A stretch of 64,000 bases of DNA from Synechococcus lacustris (GCA_903943975.1 CAJAQB010000012.1:1-64000), one strand, 5' to 3'. Positions 9,834 through 18,147 are shown, counted from the first letter of the stretch. Numbers and translations are program-made. Notes: generated by a model not told the origin, from the sequence alone.

Positions 9834-10480
9834 CCAGGGCAGATCCCTATCGGGTGCTCGGGGTGAGCCGGGGGGCAACGACGGCGGAAATCAAGGCGGC
9901 CCACCGAGCCCTGGTGAAACAGCACCACCCCGATGCGGGCGCTGGGGATGGCACCTGGATCATTGCCCTCAATGCCGCCTGGGAGCTGCTGCGCGACCAG
10001 GAGGCCCGCCAGCGCTACGACAACTGCACCCAGGGGGGCAATGGCCCAGCGGCAGCCCCTGGCCGCCGCCGTCGCCGGGCCGTGGATGCCGATGCCGCCC
10101 TGGATCTTTGGCTGCAGCAGGTTTATGCCCCGGTGGACCGGCTCCTGGGCCAGGTGCTGGATCCCTTTGCCCTACAGCTGCAGGAGCTGTCGGCGGATCC
10201 CTATGACGACGAGTTGATGGCGGTGTTCTGCGCCTATCTGGAGCGCAGCGGCGCCCAGCTGGACCGGGCGGAAACCCTGTTCCGTTCCCTCCCCTGTCCG
10301 GCCAGTGCCCGCGGTTTTGGCCTCAGCCTCTACCACTGCCTCAGTGGCGTGCAGGATGCCTTTGCTGAACTGGAGCGGTACACCGCCGGCTATGTGGATA
10401 GCTACCTGCACGACGGCGGCGAAATGATCCGGGAGGCGCGGCAACGGCGCCAGCGCCTCCAGGCTCAGTTGCCTACGTAG
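9830..10480 (+). CDS. J-domain (DnaJ-like) protein
   Basis: 216 residues. The N-terminal 65 are a J-domain with the HPD motif at residues 33-35 (QHHPDAG) and helix IV ending RQRYD, so it should stimulate an Hsp70 ATPase. There is no Gly/Phe linker, zinc finger or DnaJ C-terminal domain, so it is a type-III J-protein. The remainder (about 80-216) is helical and not recognised. The GTG start overlaps the cysK stop by 4 bases, implying translational coupling. Its 3' end overlaps ndhO tail-to-tail by 16 bases. The client is unknown. Confidence 0.85.
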   Translation: MTRADPYRVLGVSRGATTAEIKAAHRALVKQHHPDAGAGDGTWIIALNAAWELLRDQEARQRYDNCTQGGNGPAAAPGRRRRRAVDADAALDLWLQQVYAPVDRLLGQVLDPFALQLQELSADPYDDELMAVFCAYLERSGAQLDRAETLFRSLPCPASARGFGLSLYHCLSGVQDAFAELERYTAGYVDSYLHDGGEMIREARQRRQRLQAQLPT

Positions 10481-10701
10481 GCCTCCAGTTGGTCGAGCCG
10501 CAGCCACACATCGGGCACCGGCTGGCGGAAGCGCAGTTGGGCGTAGTCCCCTTGGATCACCAGAATTTCGCCGGGGCCCTTCAGCAGATAGGCCGGTGGT
10601 TCTGGGGCGCTGGCCTTGGCTTCAAGGCTGTTTAGGTAGGCCTGGCGATTCACACGCACCAGGGCGCCTTTTTTGGGGATGTCGTTTTGGGTGTCGGCCA
10701 T
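10465..10701 (-). CDS. ndhO: NAD(P)H-quinone oxidoreductase subunit O
   Basis: 78-residue peripheral subunit of the photosynthetic NDH-1 complex of cyanobacteria and chloroplasts, which drives cyclic electron flow and respiration at the thylakoid. The family pattern is clear: KKGALVRVNRQAY, then PPAYLLKGPGEIL, then [15 protein letters not shown] close to the end. Length matches the family. The ATG at 10701 is the only sensible start. The gene stands alone and is divergent from the antiporter, with about 50 bases between them. Confidence 0.95.
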   Translation of the reverse strand: MADTQNDIPKKGALVRVNRQAYLNSLEAKASAPEPPAYLLKGPGEILVIQGDYAQLRFRQPVPDVWLRLDQLEAYVGN

Positions 10702-10754
10702 GGCGCTGGCGGTGGCTGCTGTCAGGCAGGCTAGGGGCAGCCTTGACCCTGTTT

Positions 10755-11990
10755 ATGTCTCCAGGACTGGCGATCTTTCTGGCGGTGTTTGGGGGTCTGT
10801 TGATCACCTCCGCCTATCTAGATCGCATGGCCGCCCGCACCCGGGTGCCCGGGGTGTTGCTGGTGTTGCTGCTCGGTTTGCTCACCGATAACAACCTCAG
10901 TGCCCTGCCGGGGGAGGCGCCACCGCTGCTTGACCTAGAGCGGGCCGATCAGTTGGCCCAGGTGGCGGTGGCCGTGGTGCTGTTCCACGGGGGGCTCACC
11001 ACCAATTGGCAGGCCATGCGTTCCGTGGTTCGCCCGGGTTTGCGGCTGGCCACCGTGGGTTCCTTGCTCACGGCTTTGATGTTGATGCTGACGATCCTGG
11101 TGCTGGAGCGGATTTTCCCCGCTTGGTCCATCCAGGGACTGCCAGTGGCCCTGTTTGTGGGCGCCATGGTGTGCAGCACCGATGCCTCCGCGGTGATGGC
11201 GGTGCTGCGGCCCCTCTCCGGTCATCTGCCCCAGCGCTTGCTGGATCTGATCGAATGTGAATCTGCCTTTAATGACCCGATGGCGGTGGTGCTGGCGGGG
11301 GTGGCCCTGGCCATGGTCACGGGCACCGATGCCGACGGTGTCACGGTGATGAGTGTGGTGGTGCGCCAGTTTCTGCTGGGCGCCTTGATGGGCTTCATGG
11401 GGGGCACCTTTGGGGCGCAACTGCTGGAGCGGCACTCGCTCAAGGAGTTGCAGTCAGGCCAGGCGGTGATCTGTTTGGCGGTGCTGCTGGTGTTACTGGG
11501 GGGCACCACCCTGCTGGGGGGCAGTGGCCTGCTGGCGGCCTACATCGGTGGCCTGGTGATTGGCAACCACGACCAGGTGGAGCGCCAGGAATTGGAGGAT
11601 GGCCATGAGGTGTTCATGAAGCTGGCGGAGCTGTTGCTCTTTCTCTGTATGGGTTTGGTGGTGGATCCGGAGGCGGTGCTGCGGATGCTGCCCTGGATCC
11701 TGCTGTTGTTTGTGGCCATGCAGATCGTCCGTTTGCTAACGGTGCCGCCGCTGCTGGCGGGTAGTTGCAGTCGGGCGGAGAAGTTCTTTGTCAGTTTCTG
11801 TGGCCTGCGGGGGGCTGTGCCGATTGCCCTGGCGATTCAGGCTGCTGCCCAGGTAAAGGTTGCCGGCAGCTGGGGTGAATACATGCCGCCCCTGGCCCTG
11901 GGGGTGGTACTTATGGGCTTACTTGTGCAGGGTTTTGGCCTGGTGTCGCTGGCCCAGCGGCTGGGTTTAGCGTCCGCGGATGCCGCCTGA
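10755..11990 (+). CDS. Na+/H+ antiporter, CPA1 type
   Basis: Integral membrane exchanger of about 411 residues. Hydrophobic segments start at the N-terminus (LAIFLAVFGGLLITSAYL) and continue throughout. Family marks are VAVVLFHGGLTT, MVCSTDASAVMAVL (the CPA core region), and the conserved ESAFNDPMAVVLAGV carrying the ND ion-binding pair. It should exchange Na+ or K+ for H+ at the plasma membrane. The frame is open from 10596, but the upstream part runs antisense through ndhO, so ATG 10755 is preferred. No obvious ribosome site precedes it. The next gene starts 7 bases after the stop. Confidence 0.88.
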   Translation: MSPGLAIFLAVFGGLLITSAYLDRMAARTRVPGVLLVLLLGLLTDNNLSALPGEAPPLLDLERADQLAQVAVAVVLFHGGLTTNWQAMRSVVRPGLRLATVGSLLTALMLMLTILVLERIFPAWSIQGLPVALFVGAMVCSTDASAVMAVLRPLSGHLPQRLLDLIECESAFNDPMAVVLAGVALAMVTGTDADGVTVMSVVVRQFLLGALMGFMGGTFGAQLLERHSLKELQSGQAVICLAVLLVLLGGTTLLGGSGLLAAYIGGLVIGNHDQVERQELEDGHEVFMKLAELLLFLCMGLVVDPEAVLRMLPWILLLFVAMQIVRLLTVPPLLAGSCSRAEKFFVSFCGLRGAVPIALAIQAAAQVKVAGSWGEYMPPLALGVVLMGLLVQGFGLVSLAQRLGLASADAA

Positions 11991-11997
11991 GGAGCCC

Positions 11998-12945
11998 ATG
12001 CGCCTGTTGCTGATCGGTTGCACTGGATTGGTGGGGCGGGAACTGGTGCCCAGCCTGCAGGCGGCGGGCCATCAGTTGACGCTCGTGAGTCGCGGTGCTG
12101 CCCCAGCGGCGGGATTTGCCGGGGTGGCGGCCTCAGCCTTGGGCTGGATCCGTTGCAATCCGGCGGCAGCCGAGAGCTGGCAGCCAGGTTCGCCCCTGGC
12201 TACGGCCCTGGCTGCCGCCACTGGCGTGGTCAACCTGGCCGGGGAGCCCATTGCAGAGCAGCGCTGGACGGCCGCCCACCGCCAGCTCCTGCGCACCAGC
12301 CGCATCGACACCACCCGCCATTTGGTGGCCGCAATCGGCGCCGCCGCTACCCCGCCCCAGGTGTTGGTGAATGGTTCAGCGGTGGGCTTTTACGGCAACT
12401 GCAGCGAGGCCCGCTTCACGGAGGCCAGCCCCGGGGCCAATGATTTTCTCGGCCAGCTCTGTCAAGACTGGGAAGCGGCGGCGGCGGCGCTGCCAGCCAG
12501 TTGTCGGTTGGTGCTGGTGCGCACCGGCATCGTGCTCGCCCCTGGGGGCGGGGCCCTCGGCAAGATGTTGCCGATTTTCCGGGCCGGCTTTGGTGGGCCG
12601 GTGGGTTCTGGCCGCCAGTGGATGAGCTGGATTCACCGCACGGACCTCTGTGCCCTGATTGCGGCGGCGCTTCAAGATCCGGCCTATGGCGGCATCTACA
12701 ACGCCACTGCCCCCCAGCCCGTAACGATGGCCGCCTTCAGCCAGGCCCTTGGCCGTGTGTTGGGGCGCCCCAGCCTGCTGCCGGTGCCGGGCCCGCTGCT
12801 GCAATTGCTGTTGGGGGATGGCGCCTCGGTGGTGCTCGAGGGCCAGCGGGTGCTGCCCGAGCACCTGCAGCAGCAGGGCTTCAGCTTTCGTTATCCCGAG
12901 CTGGCCGCGGCCCTCGCCGCTGCCACCAGCCGAGTAGCCCGCTAA
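11998..12945 (+). CDS. TIGR01777-type NAD(P)-dependent epimerase
   Basis: 315-residue short-chain dehydrogenase/epimerase-like protein. The N-terminal nucleotide loop is GCTGLVGREL (about residues 7-16), followed by NLAGEPIA, VNGSAVGFYG (catalytic YG region) and RTGIVLAPGGGALGKMLP. The C-terminal segment with LPVPGPLLQLLLG and a final QQGFSFRYPEL is the DUF1731 domain of the family, once called cell-division inhibitor SulA in cyanobacteria and plants. The reaction is not known. ATG 11998 is chosen because TGAGGAG lies just before it; an in-frame ATG at 11980 is inside the antiporter. The last 65 bases overlap a convergent gene. Confidence 0.88.
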   Translation: MRLLLIGCTGLVGRELVPSLQAAGHQLTLVSRGAAPAAGFAGVAASALGWIRCNPAAAESWQPGSPLATALAAATGVVNLAGEPIAEQRWTAAHRQLLRTSRIDTTRHLVAAIGAAATPPQVLVNGSAVGFYGNCSEARFTEASPGANDFLGQLCQDWEAAAAALPASCRLVLVRTGIVLAPGGGALGKMLPIFRAGFGGPVGSGRQWMSWIHRTDLCALIAAALQDPAYGGIYNATAPQPVTMAAFSQALGRVLGRPSLLPVPGPLLQLLLGDGASVVLEGQRVLPEHLQQQGFSFRYPELAAALAAATSRVAR

Positions 12946-13165
12946 CCAGGGCGGCGGCCATCAGCAGGCCGATCGCCGGGGTGAACAGCGGTTCCCAGAG
13001 CCGTTGGAACAGGGCTAAGGGGGCATGCAGCTGGCGGGCCTCCAGCCCAACCGCCGCCACAAACCAGAGGGCCCCCAGGATCACCAGAAACACATTGGCC
13101 ACCAGCAAGCGGTCTAGCCAGGTTTTGATTTGGCTGCTGAGGCTGGGGGGAGAGGCTGCGTTCAT
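12881..13165 (-). CDS. Small two-span membrane protein of unknown function
   Basis: 94 residues with two clear transmembrane segments (LLVANVFLVILGALWFVAA; PAIGLLMAAALVSGLLGWW) and a basic tail (RRGPRPARDNES). I do not recognise a named family; it resembles small conserved picocyanobacterial membrane proteins. ATG 13165 overlaps the upstream LpxB-like stop as ATGA, which supports this start over GTG 13171 and suggests translational coupling. Its 3' end runs 65 bases under the epimerase gene on the other strand. Confidence 0.7.
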   Translation of the reverse strand: MNAASPPSLSSQIKTWLDRLLVANVFLVILGALWFVAAVGLEARQLHAPLALFQRLWEPLFTPAIGLLMAAALVSGLLGWWQRRGPRPARDNES

Positions 13166-14676
13166 GGCCACTGCTTTTTAGAGGGCTGCTTGCTAGGGGT
13201 CTGCTTGCCAGGGTGCTGCTTACTAGGGGTCTGCTTGCCAGGGTTCTGCTGGTTTGGGCCCAGTGCCCCCATGATCGCCTCAGCCAGGCGGGCGGTGCCC
13301 CCGGCGGTGCCCAGGCGCCGTTCGCCCTCCTGACGCCAGAGCTGCCGTTGCCGCTGCCACTGCTGGGGCTCGCTGGGCGCCATTAACGACAGCAATAGGT
13401 CGGCGGAGGCCCGCAGGGTTTCTGGGGCGCCGGCGGGCCCCGGGGCGCAAAACAGCGCAGGCCCTAACAGCCGCCGTTGGGCTTCGGCAAACCCTTCGGT
13501 GAATTGGGGGCCATGGCCCGCCAGCTGCAGCACCGGTTTGCCCAGCCCCACCGCCTGTTCCGTGGCGGTGCCCGCCATCGAAACCAGCACCTGGCTGCTG
13601 GCCAAGAGTTGGCTGAATTGGCCCCAGCAGAGTTCTAGTTGCAGGCCAGCTTTTTCAATCCGTACGCTCCGTACGGTTTTGAAAAAGGCCGGGCGCGAAT
13701 ACTTTTGTTCGCCATCTCCATCTCTATCTCCATCGCCATCTTCACCTTCATCTCCATCGCCATCTCCATTTCGATTTCGATCTCCACCTCCACCTCCCCC
13801 ATCCGCAGATCCAGAACCTGACCCCGACCCGGATCCAGATCCACCATTCGTATTCGCATCCGCAGATCCATCACCAACCGCCTGCCAGCCCTGTTCTTGA
13901 GCCAGTGCCCACAGGGCTTCGGCGCTGAGATCCCGCACCAGGGCTGCCCGCATTTGCCATTGGTTCGCCTGGGGCGGCAACTGTTCGAGCAGCTGCAGCA
14001 TCAGTTTGAGATTTTCCAGGGCTTCCGGCAGGCGACTGCCCGGCAGCAGGGCGAGGCTGGCGCACCCCATCGCTGGCTCGGCGACTGACTCCGCTGCTAA
14101 TTCCACGGCTGTTTGCTCAGCTGGGCCGCCCCTGAGCAGCTGTTCCATGAAGGGGTTGCCGAGAAACTGCACCGGTCGCCCCAGCTGTTCAGTGAGGTCG
14201 CTGGCGCTGAGGGCATCGCGGCTGAACACCGCCCGAAAGCGGTGGCTGGCCAGGCAGGCCCCACAGGGCCAGGGCAGCCGCAGTCGACCTTCGTAATGGC
14301 TGGAGTAGGCCACCAGGTAGGTGACCACCGGTTTGCCACTGAGCCAGGCCAGCAGCACCGGGATCACGTCGCCCACCACCACCAGGCCATCGGCCCGTCG
14401 GGCCTCCCGCCAGAAGCGCAGGCTGCGGCGCAGCAGATAGAGCACCTGGCCCTGCAGCAGTTCGGCCATGCGACCGGCAAAGCTCGTGTAGCCAAGGCCG
14501 CCGGTGCTGTAGTTGCGGGTGCGACCGAGCACGGGGATCGCCGCCCCCCGATAGGCCTCGCCTTCCCCCACCAGCGGTACGGCGGCCACTGCGACCCCGC
14601 GCTTTTGCAATTCCTGGGCCAACAGTGCCCCGCTGAGGTCTTCCCCGTGGCCGTTGCTCACCAGCAGCAGCCGCAT
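13162..14676 (-). CDS. Lipid-A-disaccharide-synthase-related glycosyltransferase with low-complexity insertions
   Basis: 504 residues, GT-B fold, of the cyanobacterial LpxB-related family (TIGR03492-like). N-terminal marks: LLLVSNGHGEDLSGALLA, then VVVGDVIPVLLAWL, then VQFLGNPFMEQLL. C-terminal marks: MAGTATEQAVGLGKPVLQL and GHGPQFTEGF. It probably makes a glycolipid; the acceptor is unknown. Two features are odd. A Gly/Asp/Ser-rich insert of about 60 residues (13695-13870) sits between the two Rossmann domains, next to a near-perfect palindrome. The C-terminus ends in a pentapeptide repeat based on P(G/S)KQ. Both keep frame, so the enzyme may still work. It is the middle gene of a three-gene minus-strand run. 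Confidence 0.82.
   Translation of the reverse strand: MRLLLVSNGHGEDLSGALLAQELQKRGVAVAAVPLVGEGEAYRGAAIPVLGRTRNYSTGGLGYTSFAGRMAELLQGQVLYLLRRSLRFWREARRADGLVVVGDVIPVLLAWLSGKPVVTYLVAYSSHYEGRLRLPWPCGACLASHRFRAVFSRDALSASDLTEQLGRPVQFLGNPFMEQLLRGGPAEQTAVELAAESVAEPAMGCASLALLPGSRLPEALENLKLMLQLLEQLPPQANQWQMRAALVRDLSAEALWALAQEQGWQAVGDGSADANTNGGSGSGSGSGSGSADGGGGGGDRNRNGDGDGDEGEDGDGDRDGDGEQKYSRPAFFKTVRSVRIEKAGLQLELCWGQFSQLLASSQVLVSMAGTATEQAVGLGKPVLQLAGHGPQFTEGFAEAQRRLLGPALFCAPGPAGAPETLRASADLLLSLMAPSEPQQWQRQRQLWRQEGERRLGTAGGTARLAEAIMGALGPNQQNPGKQTPSKQHPGKQTPSKQPSKKQWP
13183..13257. repeat. 15-bp tandem repeat, five units
   Basis: Five 15-base units based on GGTCTGCTTGCCAGG, with units 2 and 4 identical (13198-13212, 13228-13242). 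They encode the pentapeptides PGKQT and PSKQH at the C-terminus of the LpxB-like protein. Confidence 0.92.
13651..13686. repeat. 36-bp near-perfect palindrome in coding sequence
   Basis: TTTTTCAATCCGTACG (13651-13666) faces CGTACGGTTTTGAAAAA (13670-13686) across three bases. The arms match except for one mismatch/indel position. It lies in the LpxB-like gene directly beside the hexanucleotide repeat. CCGTACG also occurs twice as a direct repeat in its centre. Confidence 0.88.
13712..13795. repeat. Hexanucleotide microsatellite, about 14 units
   Basis: About fourteen 6-base units of CCATCT/CCATCG type in a row, coding on the minus strand for Gly-Asp and Arg-Asn/Asp dipeptides. A 13-base direct repeat, ATCCGCAGATCCA, follows at 13801-13813 and 13858-13870. 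Confidence 0.92.
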
Positions 14677-14677
14677 C

Positions 14678-15112
14678 TCAATCGGCCAGCCAGGCTTTTA
14701 CTTTTTCAAGGGCGGGCCAGCCGGGACGCCGTTGCAGGCCATCGGCGATTGAAGTGTTCAGCTCCTTGGCCATTTCAGGCGAGAGGGCCATCACCCGCCG
14801 CACCAGGTCGATGTGTTCCCGCACCCCCTTGGCGCCGGTTTCCAGCAGGGCCAGCGACAGGTTGATTCGTGCTTGGGGGTCCTGGGGGTTGAGTTTCACG
14901 GCATAACGGGCGGAGCGCAGCGCCTCCTCCGGTTTGTCGCAGAGCAACTGCAGCCAGGAGAGGCAGGTCCAGCCCGCCGACTGTTTAGGGGCCTGCTGGG
15001 TGAAGGCCTCAAAATCGGCCAGCAGCTCCTGGGGGGCTTCACCGGCCTGGTAACGCTGGAGGGCCTGGCTGAATAGGCCTTCGGCGCTGCTGGGATCCTG
15101 CTGGGTGGTCAT
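14678..15112 (-). CDS. Small TPR protein
   Basis: 144 residues, soluble, no signal peptide. It has two to three TPR-like helical pairs (AGWTCLSWLQLLCDKPEEAL; ARYAVKLNPQDPQARINLSLAL) and a conserved C-terminus (LEKVKAWLAD). It is probably a protein-interaction module, and resembles short TPR proteins of picocyanobacteria. The frame is open to 15262, but the extra N-terminal part is Pro/Gly-rich and unlikely to be translated, so ATG 15112 (MTTQQDPS) is chosen. The stop is 1 base before the LpxB-like start, so the two are probably one operon. Confidence 0.75.
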   Translation of the reverse strand: MTTQQDPSSAEGLFSQALQRYQAGEAPQELLADFEAFTQQAPKQSAGWTCLSWLQLLCDKPEEALRSARYAVKLNPQDPQARINLSLALLETGAKGVREHIDLVRRVMALSPEMAKELNTSIADGLQRRPGWPALEKVKAWLAD

Positions 15113-15191
15113 TGCTGAAGATTTCAGACCTTCAGGTTCCCATGCAGGCGGTGGTCCCGGTGCTCCAGGGGCGCGGCCCAGTTGCCCAGGC

Positions 15192-15584
15192 TCAAACCGA
15201 AAAGGAGCTGCCGCAACCACAGGTCTGGGTGGCGTTGGGGTTGCTGAAATTGAAACCACCACCGATCAGGGCACTGCTGAAGTCCAGCTGCATGCCATAG
15301 ATGTAGAGCAGGCTTTTCGGATCGCTCACCACCTGGAAGCTGGAGCCATCGGCCAGTTGATAGGTGTAGGTCTCGTCATCGGCGGCGATCTCGGCCCGAT
15401 CGATGAAGTCCATCGTGTAACTCATGCCGCTGCAGCCGCCGGAACGCACCCCCACCCGCAGCAGAAAGTTTTCGCCCTGTTGCTGCCGCAGCTTTGCCAG
15501 CTGGGCCATGGCCGGTTCGGTGATCTGGATGCCCTTGCCATCCACGGCCACGGTTGGTGCTGCGACTGGGGTGCTACTGGTCAT
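15192..15584 (-). CDS. IscA/SufA-type iron-sulfur carrier
   Basis: 130-residue A-type carrier that takes part in Fe-S cluster assembly in the cytoplasm. The three conserved cysteines are present: one in VRSGGCSGMSY and two in the terminal CGCGSSF. The conserved GGGFNFSNPNA precedes the CGC pair. An N-terminal extension of about 20 residues precedes the IQITEPAMAQLAKL helix. ATG 15584 gives the right length; the open frame beyond it crosses the divergent promoter. It is transcribed away from the carotene desaturase gene. A 79-base gap separates it from the TPR gene downstream. Confidence 0.92.
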   Translation of the reverse strand: MTSSTPVAAPTVAVDGKGIQITEPAMAQLAKLRQQQGENFLLRVGVRSGGCSGMSYTMDFIDRAEIAADDETYTYQLADGSSFQVVSDPKSLLYIYGMQLDFSSALIGGGFNFSNPNATQTCGCGSSFSV

Positions 15585-15615
15585 GGTTAAGGGTGGTAGG
15601 AGCTTTGCTGCATTC

Positions 15616-15666
15616 ACTCTATGGAGACTGCCAATCCCGCCGCTGTAGCAGCAGCATCCATAGAGT
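15616..15666. promoter_or_regulatory. 10-bp inverted repeat in a divergent promoter region
   Basis: ACTCTATGGA (15616-15625) and its exact complement TCCATAGAGT (15657-15666) lie in the 97-bp gap between the IscA-like gene and zds. The arms are 41 bases apart centre to centre, about four helical turns. It could be a paired operator or a 5' UTR hairpin. No known box is matched. Confidence 0.5.
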
Positions 15667-15681
15667 CTGGGCTGCTGCTGG

Positions 15682-17142
15682 GTGCCGGTGCGGGTTGCGA
15701 TCGTGGGGGCAGGATTGGCGGGGCTTTCCGCCGCGGTGGATCTCTGCGACGCCGGCCACCAGGTGGACATCTACGACGGCCGTCCCTTTGTGGGCGGCAA
15801 GGTGGGCAGCTGGGAAGACGCTGACGGCAACCACATCGAGATGGGCCTGCACGTTTTTTTCTTCAATTACACCAACCTGTTTGCGCTGATGCGCAAGGTG
15901 GGGGCCTTTGAGAACCTGCTGCCCAAAGACCACACCCATCTGTTTGTGAATAAGGGGGGCGACCTGCGGGCCCTCGATTTCCGCTTTGGCCTCGGCGCCC
16001 CCTTCAATGGCCTCAAGGCCTTTTTCACCACCCCCCAGCTCGACTGGATCGACAAGCTGCGCAACGCCCTGGCCCTGGGCACCAGCCCGATCGTGCGGGG
16101 CCTGGTGGACTACGAGGGGGCGATGGCGGTGATCCGGGCGCTGGATCGGATCAGCTTCCAGCAGTGGTTCCTGGGCCATGGCGGCAGCGCTAAGAGCATT
16201 GAACGGCTCTGGAATCCGATTGCCTATGCCCTCGGTTTCATCGATTGCGAGGCGATGTCTGCCCGCTGCATGCTCACGATCTTTTTGATGTTTGCCACCC
16301 GCACGGAGGCCTCAAAGCTCAACCTGCTCAAGGGTTCCCCCCAGCGCTGGTTACATCAGCCGATTCTCGATTACATCGAAAGCCGCGGCGCCCGACTACA
16401 CCTGCGCCAGCGGGTCACTGAAGTGCACTACGAAAACCAGCCCGGCGGCGAGGGCCGCGTAACCGGGCTGAGCCTGGCCACCCCGGAGGGGGAGCAGCGG
16501 CTTGAGGCTGATGTTTACCTGGCCGCTTGCGATGTGCCGGGCATCCAGCGGCTGTTGCCCCCGGCCTGGCGCCAGCACCGTCAGTTTGACGACATCTACA
16601 AACTTGAGGCGGTGCCCGTGGCCACGGTGCAGCTGCGCTACGACGGCTGGGTGACCGAACTGGGCGACAGCTCTGCAGCTGCTGCGGCCCGCGCTGATCT
16701 GGCCCGACCCGCCGGTCTCAACAATTTGCTCTACACCGCCGACGCAGATTTCAGCTGCTTTGCTGATCTGGCCCTGGCCAGCCCCGCCGACTACCGCCGC
16801 GAGGGCCTCGGTTCCCTGCTCCAGTGCGTGCTCACCCCCGGCGACCCCTGGATTCCCCGCAAGCTGGAGGAGATCGTTGCCCACACCGATGCCCAGGTGC
16901 GCCAGTTGTTCCCTTCGGCGGCTGGACTCCAGTTGGTTTGGAGCAATGTGGTGAAGCTGGCCCAATCGCTTTACCGCGAGGCGCCGGGGATGGAGCCCTT
17001 CCGGCCGGAGCAGCGCACACCGATCACCAACTTCTTCCTGGCCGGCAGCTACACCCGCCAGGACTACATCGATTCGATGGAGGGGGCCACCATGAGCGGA
17101 AGGCTGGCGGCCAGTGCGATCCTGGAAGCAGTAGGGGGCTGA
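15682..17142 (+). CDS. zds: 9,9'-di-cis-zeta-carotene desaturase
   Basis: FAD enzyme of 486 residues that converts zeta-carotene to prolycopene in carotenoid synthesis at the thylakoid membrane. The N-terminal dinucleotide fold is [17 protein letters not shown]; the next marks ([31 protein letters not shown]) are diagnostic of plant-type Zds rather than bacterial CrtI. The C-terminal FAD motif, ending [18 protein letters not shown], is intact. It starts with GTG 15682. A START-like protein gene follows 1 base after the stop, a pairing that implies a shared role. The divergent partner is the IscA-like gene. Confidence 0.96.
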   Translation: MPVRVAIVGAGLAGLSAAVDLCDAGHQVDIYDGRPFVGGKVGSWEDADGNHIEMGLHVFFFNYTNLFALMRKVGAFENLLPKDHTHLFVNKGGDLRALDFRFGLGAPFNGLKAFFTTPQLDWIDKLRNALALGTSPIVRGLVDYEGAMAVIRALDRISFQQWFLGHGGSAKSIERLWNPIAYALGFIDCEAMSARCMLTIFLMFATRTEASKLNLLKGSPQRWLHQPILDYIESRGARLHLRQRVTEVHYENQPGGEGRVTGLSLATPEGEQRLEADVYLAACDVPGIQRLLPPAWRQHRQFDDIYKLEAVPVATVQLRYDGWVTELGDSSAAAAARADLARPAGLNNLLYTADADFSCFADLALASPADYRREGLGSLLQCVLTPGDPWIPRKLEEIVAHTDAQVRQLFPSAAGLQLVWSNVVKLAQSLYREAPGMEPFRPEQRTPITNFFLAGSYTRQDYIDSMEGATMSGRLAASAILEAVGG

Positions 17143-17143
17143 G

Positions 17144-17590
17144 ATGGGGCGGTGGTTAGAACACAGCGTGGTCGCCGAGATCGCTGCCCCCCTGGAGCTG
17201 GTGTGGGCGGTGTGGATAGATCTGGAGGCAATGCCCCTCTGGATGCGTTGGATTGAATCGGTGGTGACCCTTGATGATCCCGACCTCACCGAATGGACCC
17301 TGGCGGCCCAGGGCTTCCGCTTCCAGTGGAAGGCCCGCATCAGCCAGAGAGTGGAAGGCCAGCAATTGCATTGGGAGTCGGTGGGGGGCTTGCCCACCAA
17401 GGGGGCGGTGCGTTTTTACCCCGAAGGCCCCAACCGCACGGCGGTGAAATTGACCGTGAGCTATGAGCTGCCCGGGATATTGGCGCCGTTGATGGATTCG
17501 GCAATGCTCGGCGGCTTGGTGAGCAAAGAACTGCAGGCCAATCTCGATCGCTTTAAAGACCTGGTGGAAGAGCGGGCTGCGGCTCGATAG
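17144..17590 (+). CDS. SRPBCC (START-like) family protein
   Basis: 148 residues with the fold of polyketide cyclase/dehydrase and Coq10-type lipid-binding proteins: HSVVAEIAAPLELVWAVW at the N-terminus, a central beta-sheet (WKARISQRVEGQQLHWESV), and a long C-terminal helix (SKELQANLDRFKDLV). Such proteins bind hydrophobic ligands in a pocket. It starts 1 base after zds, so it is surely co-transcribed with it. I infer a role in handling carotenes or another isoprenoid, but nothing in the sequence proves it. Confidence 0.85.
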   Translation: MGRWLEHSVVAEIAAPLELVWAVWIDLEAMPLWMRWIESVVTLDDPDLTEWTLAAQGFRFQWKARISQRVEGQQLHWESVGGLPTKGAVRFYPEGPNRTAVKLTVSYELPGILAPLMDSAMLGGLVSKELQANLDRFKDLVEERAAAR

Positions 17591-17619
17591 GGTGCGGCCA
17601 GAGCTGGTCTGCCCCGTTC

Positions 17620-18147
17620 GTGAATCTGGTGTGTGGCCCTGGGGTCCGTGGCTCAGTTTTCTGCCTGAGCTTGGCCCTGCCGCTGGCGGGCCTGCTAACG
17701 GCCTGCGGCTCTAACACTTCCCAACTGCCCCCGCCCTTGCCCCGCCCGCGCCTGGTAAAGCCAGCGCCGCTGGCCCCAGCCCCCCTGGTGGCCGGTTTCA
17801 CGCCCCTGCCAAGCCCTGAGGCGGTGTTGGCGGCCCTGCCCAAGGGCCGAGTGGATCCCTTCGCCGCCCCCCCGGCGCCGGCCACCGCCACCGCCACCGC
17901 TGCGGCTGCGGCTGCTAAGCCCAGTGCTCCGCCGGCCCTGCGGCTCACCGGTGTGGTGCTCAGCAATGGCATGGCCCAGGCTTTTGTGGACTACGGCAAC
18001 CAGTCGGGGCCGGTGGTGGTGGGGGAAAAGGGGGGAGGGTCGATTGCCTGGTTACCGGAGGGTTGGCGGGTGGCCGCCATTGATGTGCAGCAGGGGCAGT
18101 TGCTCTTGCAGGCTGACGACGGTCGGCGGGTGCCCTATCAGCTCTGA
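17620..18147 (+). CDS. PilP/GspC-like lipoprotein
   Basis: 175 residues. A signal peptide ends in a lipobox (LAGLLTAC), so the protein should be lipidated at that Cys. A Pro/Ala-rich linker follows. The motif KGRVDPFAAP precedes a beta domain (LRLTGVVLSNGMAQAFVDYG ... WRVAAIDVQQGQLLLQADD), the layout of the type IV pilus lipoprotein PilP and the GspC homology region: a DPF motif, then L-x-G-V-V, then V-x-x-I. GTG 17620 gives the best signal peptide. It may join the zds run (29-base gap) or be separate. Its end overlaps hemD by 10 bases. The PilP likeness is by eye only. Confidence 0.6.
   Translation: MNLVCGPGVRGSVFCLSLALPLAGLLTACGSNTSQLPPPLPRPRLVKPAPLAPAPLVAGFTPLPSPEAVLAALPKGRVDPFAAPPAPATATATAAAAAAKPSAPPALRLTGVVLSNGMAQAFVDYGNQSGPVVVGEKGGGSIAWLPEGWRVAAIDVQQGQLLLQADDGRRVPYQL

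Noticed and set aside
13712-13870. CRISPR-like array or phase-variable contingency locus
   Set aside because: Units are too short for CRISPR, and units of 6 and 15 bp cannot shift frame, so on/off switching is not expected.
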